DNA of 5,262 nucleotides, from NCBI GenBank assembly GCA_039934475.1, contig JBDTMC010000535.1, positions 1-5,262 on the forward strand. The letters are read 5' to 3'. This document shows positions 1 through 5,262 of the stretch, one piece after another; position 1 is the first letter of the stretch, and every line of letters starts with the position of its first letter. The position numbers and the translations under genes were made by a program. Under the pieces are notes generated by a model. It was given only the letters and a program-made list of their open reading frames with translations, searched no databases and was not told where the DNA came from. Source of the stretch: JBDTMC01 sp039934475. GTDB lineage: Bacteria; Acidobacteriota; Terriglobia; Bryobacterales; Bryobacteraceae.

Positions 1-1095
1 ACGCAGCACTACTTCTATTTCAAGAATCTGTTTGCGCGGCTGGGTTATCCGCTGGTGCTATTGACAGGGTCGTCAACGGCACGGGAGAAGGCGCAGATCA
101 AGAAACTGATTGCGCAGGGTCTGGTGAAAGTAGCGATTGGGACGCATGCGCTATTGGAAGAGGATGTGGAGTTCCAGCGGTTAGGCCTCGCCGTCGTGGA
201 CGAGCAGCACCGGTTTGGGGTGATGCAGCGCTTGAAATTGTTTGAGAAGGGCCGGCATCCGGATGTACTGCTGATGACGGCGACTCCGATTCCGCGGACC
301 CTGGCTTTGACCATCTACGGAGACTTGGATACTTCGGTGATCGACGAACTGCCGCCGGGGCGTAAGAAGATTGTGACCAAGCATGTGACCGATGACCGGG
401 TGGAGCAGGTGTACAGCTTCTTGAAGCGGGAGATTGATGGAGGGCGGCAGGCGTACGTGGTCTATCCCGTGATCGAGGAATCGGAGACCCAGGCGACGAA
501 GGCGGCTCAGCAGATGCATGCGCATTTATCGGAGCACGTGTTTCCCGGCGTTTCCGTGGGGCTGTTGCATGGGCGGTTGCCGGCGGAGGCGAAAGAAGCG
601 GCGATGGACCGCTTTAAACGGGGGGAGACGGCGATTCTGGTTTCGACCACGGTGATTGAAGTGGGGGTGGACGTTCCCAATGCGACGGTGATGGTAATTG
701 AGCAGGCGGAGCGGTTTGGACTGGCGCAATTGCACCAGTTGCGAGGGCGGGTGGGCCGCGGGTCAGACCAGAGTTACTGTGTGTTAGTAACGGGGAAGTT
801 GAATGACGCCGGACGGGAGCGCATCCGGACAATGGTGGATTCGAACGACGGGTTCTACATCGCGGAGATGGACTTGCGGCTGCGTGGGCCGGGTGAGTTC
901 TTTGGTACGAAGCAGAGTGGCGTGCCGACGCTGCGAATCGGGAATCTACTGCGGGATCAGGAGATTCTGGAAGTGGCACGGCGGGAGGCGGTCTCGTTTA
1001 TAGAGAACCCCCCGTCGGAAGAGGCCTTAAAACAGGCGGTGCAGTACATCCGGACCCACTGGCAGCGGCGGTACGGATTGGTGCAGGTCGGTTAG
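1..1095 (+). CDS. recG: ATP-dependent DNA helicase RecG, C-terminal part (5' end outside window)
   Basis: RecG is a cytoplasmic superfamily 2 DNA translocase that remodels stalled replication forks and branch-migrates Holliday junctions. The reading frame is open from base 1, so the start, the wedge domain and the Walker A motif lie upstream. The 364 residues present are roughly half of the usual length of about 700. Numbering from the window edge, visible motifs are QHY at 2-4, GTHALL at 47-52, the motif II box DEQHRFGV at 67-74, TATPIPRT (motif III) at 93-100, GLLHGR at 187-192, STTVIEVGVD (motif V) from 215 and QLRGRVGRG (motif VI) at 246-254. The stretch MDLRLRGPGEFFGTKQSG at 290-307 belongs to the TRG region that couples ATP hydrolysis to translocation. 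The C-terminus ends as expected after a basic helix, with TAG at 1093-1095. No frameshift or missing catalytic residue is seen, so the gene looks functional. Its stop overlaps that of the convergent downstream gene. Identification is very secure. Confidence 0.97.
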   Translation, partial: TQHYFYFKNLFARLGYPLVLLTGSSTAREKAQIKKLIAQGLVKVAIGTHALLEEDVEFQRLGLAVVDEQHRFGVMQRLKLFEKGRHPDVLLMTATPIPRTLALTIYGDLDTSVIDELPPGRKKIVTKHVTDDRVEQVYSFLKREIDGGRQAYVVYPVIEESETQATKAAQQMHAHLSEHVFPGVSVGLLHGRLPAEAKEAAMDRFKRGETAILVSTTVIEVGVDVPNATVMVIEQAERFGLAQLHQLRGRVGRGSDQSYCVLVTGKLNDAGRERIRTMVDSNDGFYIAEMDLRLRGPGEFFGTKQSGVPTLRIGNLLRDQEILEVARREAVSFIENPPSEEALKQAVQYIRTHWQRRYGLVQVG

Positions 1096-1706
1096 TAGCG
1101 TTGAGCGCGCAGTAAGTCGCGGATGGCGCCTGCGGCGGCGAGGGCAGCAGCCAGATCGGCCGGTCCCTTCTTGAAGCAGATGGTCATCACGGTGCCTCCT
1201 CGTGTCCGCACGGAGAGAAACAACGCTTTGGACAGAAAATAGGCGATCAGAAGGATCAAGCCGATTGCGAACGTGGGGATTCCGACACTCGCTTCGCCAG
1301 TGCCAGTCAGTGCCGAGACGGTCACCATCAGGCCGCCGAGCAGGAAAGGCGTGCCGGCGAGCAGAAAACCCACGGAGCGGAAGTAGCCTGCCTGTACGCT
1401 GGCGATCTCTGCGAGGGGGGCGAAACATCGCGTTTCTCCCCATAAAGCGGCGGCGTGGATCTCACAGCCACATTCGGTGGCCTCGAACGTGGAATCCGAT
1501 TCGAGGCCAAGGATAGTTTGCAGAACCGCGGCGAGACCCGTTGCTGTACCTGTTATTCGTACGATGGGGCCTCCGGCTTGCGGCTGTATGGTAAAGTCAC
1601 TCAGCGCTAACTTGGGAGTTACAGCATGTCCGCGGAAGCGGAGCCCCCTCCAAGTAGCCACTGCTACTATGATCAGCAGCAGCGGCAACATTCCCATAAG
1701 CTGCAT
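1092..1706 (-). CDS. Hypothetical membrane protein with three predicted TM segments
   Basis: I do not recognise a named family. The 204-residue protein has three hydrophobic segments: about 4-19 at the N-terminus, 112-134, and 144-166. The last two are separated by a short GTGEAS-containing loop and probably form a hairpin. Between TM1 and TM2 lies a soluble stretch of about 90 residues rich in beta-type sequence, with three Cys (C79, C81, C94). After TM3 comes a strand-like segment (TRGGTVMTICFKKG, 168-181) and an Ala-rich helix with a basic tail. This pattern suggests a small PH-like or similar domain interrupted by a TM hairpin, which is inference only. The ATG at 1706 was chosen because GAAGGGG lies 9 bases upstream; ATGs at codons 4 and 6 are alternatives. 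It follows the secreted lipase gene by 35 bases on the same strand, so it is probably in one transcript with it. The TAA stop overlaps the recG stop. Confidence 0.8.
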   Translation of the reverse strand: MQLMGMLPLLLIIVAVATWRGLRFRGHAVTPKLALSDFTIQPQAGGPIVRITGTATGLAAVLQTILGLESDSTFEATECGCEIHAAALWGETRCFAPLAEIASVQAGYFRSVGFLLAGTPFLLGGLMVTVSALTGTGEASVGIPTFAIGLILLIAYFLSKALFLSVRTRGGTVMTICFKKGPADLAAALAAAGAIRDLLRAQRY

Positions 1707-1709
1707 GTC

Positions 1710-1738
1710 GGCGAACCCCTTCGCCTGTTACACAGGCG
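1710..1738 (-). promoter_or_regulatory. Two overlapping, mutually exclusive hairpins around the RBS of the membrane-protein gene
   Basis: On the minus-strand transcript, the gap between the lipase stop and the next ATG contains two perfect inverted repeats. The upstream one pairs CGCCTGT with ACAGGCG (bases 1732-1738 and 1722-1728) around a 3-base loop. The downstream one pairs GGCGAA with TTCGCC (1720-1725 and 1710-1715) around a GGGG loop, which is the core of the likely ribosome binding site. The two stems share bases 1722-1725, so they cannot form together. There is no run of U after either stem, so neither looks like an intrinsic terminator. A role in translational coupling or attenuation is inferred; the inverted repeats themselves are seen directly. 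Confidence 0.4.
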
Positions 1739-1741
1739 GTA

Positions 1742-3694
1742 CTATCGTCGCACAGCCGCGGGCGCCGGGAGATAAGGCTGAACGAAGGGGAACGAAATTG
1801 TTCCGTTGTTCAGGTCGAAGTGGTTATGCGGTGTCGTACCGAGGTCGATGGACCAGGCCGGGTTAAGATGGCTTTCGGTGAGAGCAACCAGCCCGTCATT
1901 GGCTTCGCCGCTGAGATTCTTGAGAATCGGGCCGGTGATAGTGGTGACGGCGTTGCCAGTGTAGGAACTACCGGCGAGCGTGTACAGGGGAATGCCGGCG
2001 GTGCTAAGCACTGGATCGAAGTTCGCGCGGTAGGCCGCGACGGTGGCGGGTTCGATATCCTGGAGGCCGGGCGTGAGCAGACCGAGGCGTCCGGCGATTC
2101 CGCTGCCGGGGCCAAAGGCCCAGTCTGCCAGCTGTGCGCCCTGGTTGGGCGTTCCCAGCATGAACACTGTTTTGGCAGAGGCCCTGACTAGCGGGCTGTC
2201 CCACATGGCCCACTGCAGGTCAAGACCACCTTTAGAGTGACAGACGAAGTAGACTTGGCTGACTCCGTAGTGCTGGAGGATGACCGGCACCACGGATTCG
2301 ATCATAGGCCCGTTGTCAGAGATCTTCTCGGCGTTCTGGGAGTTGTCTGCGCTGAGGCTGATGAAGACCGTGCGATAGCCGGCGTAGTAGGCCGTGGTGT
2401 ACATGTCATTGCCGGCGACAAACCAGGTGTAGGCATTCGCGCCGAGGCCATGCACGAAGAGGAGTACAGGCGCGTTGGGATTGGGTGGAGTGGCTCCGTA
2501 GAAGATGTTCTGGGGGCCGTTCGGATCGGGTTGGGGATCCGGAATGCCGGACAGAGTCAATGAGACGGGAACGACGACGGGTGAGTTGAGCGTGCCCGTT
2601 GCGGCGATTGTGACGGAGCCATTGTAAGAGCCCGATAGCATCCCCGCGGTATTAACGGAAACAGTCAGCGAACTGGGAGTGGCACTGGAACTGGGTGACA
2701 CGGCAAGCCAGGGCTGATTGGACGCTGCCGTCAGCGATACCGATGTTGGCGAAGATGTGACCGTTAGCGCTTGTGAGGGTGGGTTTACGCCTGCGATGTA
2801 GCCACTGAAGCTGAGGCTCGACGGACCTACTGAGATGGTGGGGATGGCGCTGACGGTGAGAGTGACGGGAACGGAGCCGGTGATGCCTTGCCCGTAGGTG
2901 AGCGTCACGGAACCGGAATAGGCGCCGGCTGAGAGTCCGGTGGGATTCGCGGTGACGGTGAGACTGGTGGCAGTATTGCCCGCGGCAGGTTGCACGCTGA
3001 GCCAGGCGCCGCCCGAAACAGCAGTCCTGTACGATACCGGAGCGGCGGCCTGCAGCGAAATCGTTTGCGTTAAAGGGGTCGTGCTGCCCTGCACCACGGT
3101 GGGGGACCAGGAGGGGGGATTGACTGTCACGGCCGGAGGCGGGGCGCCTGTTGCCACCAGCGTCGCCGTGGTCAGGGAAAAGACAGACTTAGCCGTACTG
3201 CCTGGAACCGTGTACGCAATGGAGCCCGTGACGCTGGATTGGGGAAAGCTAGAGGGAATTGCCGTTATGATTCTGCCGGCGGGCACTTGCAAGTTAACGG
3301 AGAAGACCGATGACGGAAGAGTGCACCCGGTGACCTGAAAGCCATCGGCGCCGGTTGAGACGTTGTCGGTGAGGAAGAAGGTGACCCCGGGGTTGGCGCA
3401 CGTTTGTACGGCTCCGCTGGCTATTTTGAGCCGCGTGGATGCGGGATTCTGGTAGACCGTCTTCGAGCTGGTGGTGGTGGTGACGAAGGACGACGGCGTC
3501 TTGGCAGAGTCAATCGCCATGAGGACGTTGACCGTTGCGCCGTTGATACCGAGCGGATCAGTGCCGCTTGTGCGCGACAGCTTGCCCGTTAAAGTGTAGT
3601 TGACCGTGGCGCCTGATAAAGATACAGGGAAGCCTGAAAGAAGGAGAGCAGCGGCTGCTGGGAGAGCGCTGCGCGAAAAACGACGTAAAAACAA
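1742..3694 (-). CDS. Secreted lipase/esterase-like alpha/beta hydrolase with two BACON-like domains
   Basis: This is a 650-residue exported protein, probably a lipase or esterase acting outside the cytoplasm; the substrate is unknown. Residues 1-29 are a signal peptide: Arg at 4, 5 and 8, a hydrophobic LPAAAALLLSGF core, and a likely cut after S-G-A29. Residues 30-182 form a beta-rich domain I do not recognise, with two Cys (C99, C124) that could form a disulfide. Two BACON-like repeats follow (about 188-282 and 286-382), with matching W231LSV and W329LAV and matching GAYSGSVTL and GSYNGSVTI. A Pro-rich linker (384-409) leads to the alpha/beta-hydrolase domain, with oxyanion-hole HGLG (415-418), nucleophile elbow CHSKGG (485-490, Ser487), GTPNQGA (514-520), probable acid D600 in ANDGLVAL, and probable base H625 (or H623) in TPHNHFDL. 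All triad parts are present, so it looks active. TTG at 3694 is the start: GAGG lies 6 bases upstream and an in-frame TAG lies five codons upstream. No other Met occurs before residue 59. Confidence 0.9.
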   Translation of the reverse strand: MFLRRFSRSALPAAAALLLSGFPVSLSGATVNYTLTGKLSRTSGTDPLGINGATVNVLMAIDSAKTPSSFVTTTTSSKTVYQNPASTRLKIASGAVQTCANPGVTFFLTDNVSTGADGFQVTGCTLPSSVFSVNLQVPAGRIITAIPSSFPQSSVTGSIAYTVPGSTAKSVFSLTTATLVATGAPPPAVTVNPPSWSPTVVQGSTTPLTQTISLQAAAPVSYRTAVSGGAWLSVQPAAGNTATSLTVTANPTGLSAGAYSGSVTLTYGQGITGSVPVTLTVSAIPTISVGPSSLSFSGYIAGVNPPSQALTVTSSPTSVSLTAASNQPWLAVSPSSSATPSSLTVSVNTAGMLSGSYNGSVTIAATGTLNSPVVVPVSLTLSGIPDPQPDPNGPQNIFYGATPPNPNAPVLLFVHGLGANAYTWFVAGNDMYTTAYYAGYRTVFISLSADNSQNAEKISDNGPMIESVVPVILQHYGVSQVYFVCHSKGGLDLQWAMWDSPLVRASAKTVFMLGTPNQGAQLADWAFGPGSGIAGRLGLLTPGLQDIEPATVAAYRANFDPVLSTAGIPLYTLAGSSYTGNAVTTITGPILKNLSGEANDGLVALTESHLNPAWSIDLGTTPHNHFDLNNGTISFPFVQPYLPAPAAVRR

Positions 3695-3799
3695 ATTGAT
3701 CCTCGACTACGCTGAGTGTACAACGTGCTCTCTCCAAATCGGACTAAAGGCGAAGTGTTCTTTTCCTACATGTACCGTAGTACGAGTAACCTGGAGTCT
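3695..3799. promoter_or_regulatory. Divergent intergenic region between the lipase gene and rsmD
   Basis: These 105 bases separate two divergently transcribed genes and must hold their 5' signals unless rsmD is served from further upstream. On the plus strand, TTGATC (3696-3701) and TACAAC (3719-3724) are 17 bases apart and match the sigma-70 boxes at four of six positions each, so this is a weak candidate promoter for rsmD. An 8-base palindrome TACATGTA lies at 3767-3774, of unknown meaning. On the minus strand I see no convincing promoter for the lipase gene. The plus-strand frame is open here as an in-frame extension of rsmD from a GTG at 3716, but that extension does not look like RsmD protein. 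Confidence 0.35.
3701..3704 (-). promoter_or_regulatory. Ribosome binding site that supports the TTG start of the secreted lipase
   Basis: GAGG on the minus strand is 6 bases before the TTG at 3692-3694. The in-frame TAG at 3707-3709 rules out any start further upstream, and the encoded N-terminus is a good signal peptide. These together decide the TTG start. Confidence 0.65.
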
Positions 3800-4333
3800 A
3801 TGCGAGTGATTGCGGGAGAGTTCCGGCGGCGAGTGTTGAAGTCGCTGCCAGGTTTGGAGATCCGGCCGACACCGGACCGGATGCGGGAAGCGCTGTTTAA
3901 CGTTTTGAGTCCCCTGATTGAAGGCGCGGTATTCGTGGATGCCTACGCAGGGACGGGTGCGGTGGGTATTGAGGCGTTGAGCCGGGGGGCGCGCAAGGTG
4001 GTTCTGATTGATAACGACCGCCTGGCGCTACAGCTGATTGAGGAGAATCTGCGCATGCTGAAAGCGCTGGGTCGGACACAGGTTGTGAAGGGGAAGGCTG
4101 CAGTACTAGCCGGGCGGTACCAGGCCGATATTGTGTTTGCCGACCCTCCCTATCCGCTGGAAAAAGAGTATGTCGATCTGATGACGGAACTCGGCGCGGT
4201 GGGACCTCCGCTGACGATTGTGCAACATGCCTCGCGGTTTCAACTGGAAGAGACCTACGGGGTGCTGCATCGGACACGCGTTCTGAAACAGGGCGACAAT
4301 TCGCTGAGCTTCTTTGCGCCGCATGATGTTTAA
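3800..4333 (+). CDS. rsmD: 16S rRNA (guanine(966)-N(2))-methyltransferase RsmD
   Basis: RsmD transfers a methyl group from S-adenosylmethionine to N2 of G966 in 16S rRNA during small-subunit assembly in the cytoplasm. The 177-residue product matches the usual length of the family. It begins MRVIAGEFRRR, the typical family N-terminus. RPTPDRMREALFNVL (22-36) is the conserved substrate-side region. DAYAGTGAVGIEALSRGA (47-64) is the Rossmann SAM-binding motif, with the acidic DND at 71-73 expected to contact the SAM ribose. DPPY (115-118) is the N-methyltransferase catalytic motif. ATG at 3800 was chosen from this conserved N-terminus. A GGAG at 3793-3796 is only 3 bases away, so GTG at 3806, with 9-base spacing, is a possible alternative. 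The open frame extends back to a GTG at 3716, but that part has no family resemblance. The stop at 4331-4333 lies inside the next gene, so the two are probably one operon. Confidence 0.95.
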   Translation: MRVIAGEFRRRVLKSLPGLEIRPTPDRMREALFNVLSPLIEGAVFVDAYAGTGAVGIEALSRGARKVVLIDNDRLALQLIEENLRMLKALGRTQVVKGKAAVLAGRYQADIVFADPPYPLEKEYVDLMTELGAVGPPLTIVQHASRFQLEETYGVLHRTRVLKQGDNSLSFFAPHDV

Positions 4334-5262
4334 GTACCACCAGGCCACCAAGCACACGGTGGAATCGATCTTCCGGAACCAACATTTCTTGAACTGGGAC
4401 ACGATGCCGGATCCGTTCCGGCATTACGATGGCGTGCCGGTGGTGGATTTGCCGGCCGACCCTCCTCCGCCTGGTATGGCGATGTTGGATGTGTTGAACG
4501 GGATCGCTGGGGAGCGTGTCGCGGCCAGTGGGGCTGATTTTCTTTCGACGCTGTTATTCTATGCGGCGTCGATCAGCGCGTCGAAGGTGGTTCCTTCAAC
4601 GGGATACCGGTATGCGCTGCGGGTAAACCCATCGTCGGGAAATCTGCATCCCACGGAGTTCCACTTTGTGACGCGCGGCCTGGCGGGGTGGGAAGACGGG
4701 CTGTATCACTACCGGGTCTCGTCACATATGGCCGAGCTGCGAGCGAAAGGCGATCCCCTGCCGGAGGTGGCTCCGCAAGCGGCGGTGGTGTTTGTGTTGA
4801 CTTCGATCGCATGGCGAGAGGCATGGAAGTACCAGAGCCGTGCCTATCGTTATTGCCTGCACGATGTGGGACACGCCTGGCAGGCGCTGGCGCTGTCGGC
4901 GCAGGCGTGCGGTTGGCGGGCTCGGGCGATCGGCGAGTTTCCAGACGATGCGGTGGCGGAGGCTCTGAGGCTGACCGACGAGTGGCCGATGCTGCTGCTG
5001 GCGCTGGAGGGTGAGACTGCCGGTGATTCGAAACCTGTGGCGTGGCTGGACGGCGTGCCGAATTGTCTTTCTATGGAGACGGTGACTTATCCGTCGATCG
5101 AGGAGATGCACGAGGCTTCGAAAAAGAAGGCGTGGCGCGCTGCCGTGGCGGCGGACCGCGCGGCGGGGGTGGTGACGGGCCGTGGGCGGCCGTTTGGGGA
5201 AACCGTTCGGGGGCGGCGCTCCGCTTTGGATTTCGTGGGCGGGGATCGGTCGATTGGTCTGG
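4323..5262 (+). CDS. SagB/ThcOx-family nitroreductase, tandem-domain type (3' end outside window)
   Basis: This frame is open from ATG at 4323 to the right edge (313 full codons). It belongs to the FMN-dependent nitroreductase fold, SagB/ThcOx branch. SagB relatives with a partner YcaO protein oxidise azolines to azoles in peptide natural products, but the role of stand-alone members is not established. The N-terminus carries FKYHQATKHT (3-12) and NWDTMPDPFRHYDG (24-37), typical of this branch. LRVNPSSGNLHPTEFHFV (99-116) is the FMN-binding signature region, and YRYCLHDVGHAWQALALSAQ (175-194) the following conserved helix. After a linker with YPSIEEMHEASKKK (256-269), RRSALDF (298-304) looks like the opening of a second nitroreductase domain, so the full protein is probably a tandem of about 500 residues. 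ATG 4326 is an alternative start. No good ribosome binding site is seen; the 11-base overlap with rsmD suggests translational coupling. Confidence 0.88.
   Translation, partial: MMFKYHQATKHTVESIFRNQHFLNWDTMPDPFRHYDGVPVVDLPADPPPPGMAMLDVLNGIAGERVAASGADFLSTLLFYAASISASKVVPSTGYRYALRVNPSSGNLHPTEFHFVTRGLAGWEDGLYHYRVSSHMAELRAKGDPLPEVAPQAAVVFVLTSIAWREAWKYQSRAYRYCLHDVGHAWQALALSAQACGWRARAIGEFPDDAVAEALRLTDEWPMLLLALEGETAGDSKPVAWLDGVPNCLSMETVTYPSIEEMHEASKKKAWRAAVAADRAAGVVTGRGRPFGETVRGRRSALDFVGGDRSIGL

Noticed and set aside
181..525. 114-codon minus-strand open frame inside recG
   Set aside because: It is antisense to the helicase motifs DEQHRFGV and TATPIPRT, which fix the plus-strand frame; the product is His/Arg/Leu-rich shadow sequence.
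1722..1738. Intrinsic terminator between the lipase and membrane-protein genes
   Set aside because: The 7-bp stem is good, but it is followed on the minus strand by AAGGGG and not by a T-run, so termination is unlikely.
1477..1866. 129-codon plus-strand open frame spanning the gap between the two minus-strand genes
   Set aside because: Both minus-strand frames there show signal, TM or catalytic features, whereas this frame has no domain and no clear ribosome binding site.
2940..3338. 132-codon plus-strand open frame inside the lipase gene
   Set aside because: It lies opposite the BACON-like and N-terminal domains and mirrors their Thr/Val/Gly codons. There is no independent support for it as a gene.
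3767..3784. Possible operator: palindrome TACATGTA followed by two GTAC copies
   Set aside because: An 8-base palindrome is expected by chance at this scale, it matches no operator I recognise, and the two GTAC copies are trivial 4-base palindromes.
3716..3799. 28-residue in-frame N-terminal extension of RsmD from a GTG
   Set aside because: The extension has no resemblance to RsmD, no ribosome binding site was seen, and the family N-terminus MRVIAGE begins exactly at the ATG at 3800.
3897..4424. 175-codon open frame on the minus strand opposite rsmD and the nitroreductase start
   Set aside because: It is antisense to two well-supported genes, is Arg/Pro/Ser-rich as expected of a shadow frame in GC-rich DNA, and shows no recognisable domain.

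Overview
The window looks like bacterial chromosome from an acidobacterium, most likely a Solibacter/Bryobacter-type lineage. This is inferred from a large secreted protein with BACON-like repeats (the Ser/Thr-rich 'G-x-Y-x-GSVT' type common in that group), from a SagB-type tandem nitroreductase, and from GC-rich, GCG/CGG/GGG-heavy codon use. No marker gene in the window settles the taxonomy. I see no mobile element, CRISPR array, tRNA or rRNA, and no gene-free stretch longer than about 105 bases.

Layout from left to right: (1) the C-terminal half of recG (+), cut by the left edge and ending at 1095. (2) A 204-residue membrane protein of unknown function (-, 1092-1706), whose stop codon overlaps the recG stop in a convergent arrangement. 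(3) A 650-residue secreted protein (-, 1742-3694) with a signal peptide, an uncharacterised N-terminal domain, two BACON-like domains and a C-terminal alpha/beta-hydrolase (lipase/esterase) domain. It lies 35 bases upstream of gene 2 on the same strand, so the two are probably co-transcribed. (4) A divergent 105-base intergenic region. (5) rsmD (+, 3800-4333), the 16S rRNA m2G966 methyltransferase. (6) A SagB/ThcOx-family tandem nitroreductase (+, from 4323), overlapping rsmD by 11 bases and running off the right edge.

The plus-strand genes recG and rsmD are housekeeping functions (DNA repair/recombination and ribosome modification) and are near neighbours in some other bacteria. The minus-strand lipase and membrane-protein pair sits between them like an accessory insert. 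The flavoenzyme is translationally tied to rsmD by overlap, but a functional link is not evident. The least explained parts are the tandem SagB-like enzyme, the domain architecture of the lipase, the unknown membrane protein, and a pair of mutually exclusive hairpins in the 35-base gap that places the membrane protein's ribosome binding site in a loop. I did not find convincing evidence of a wholly new multi-gene system.
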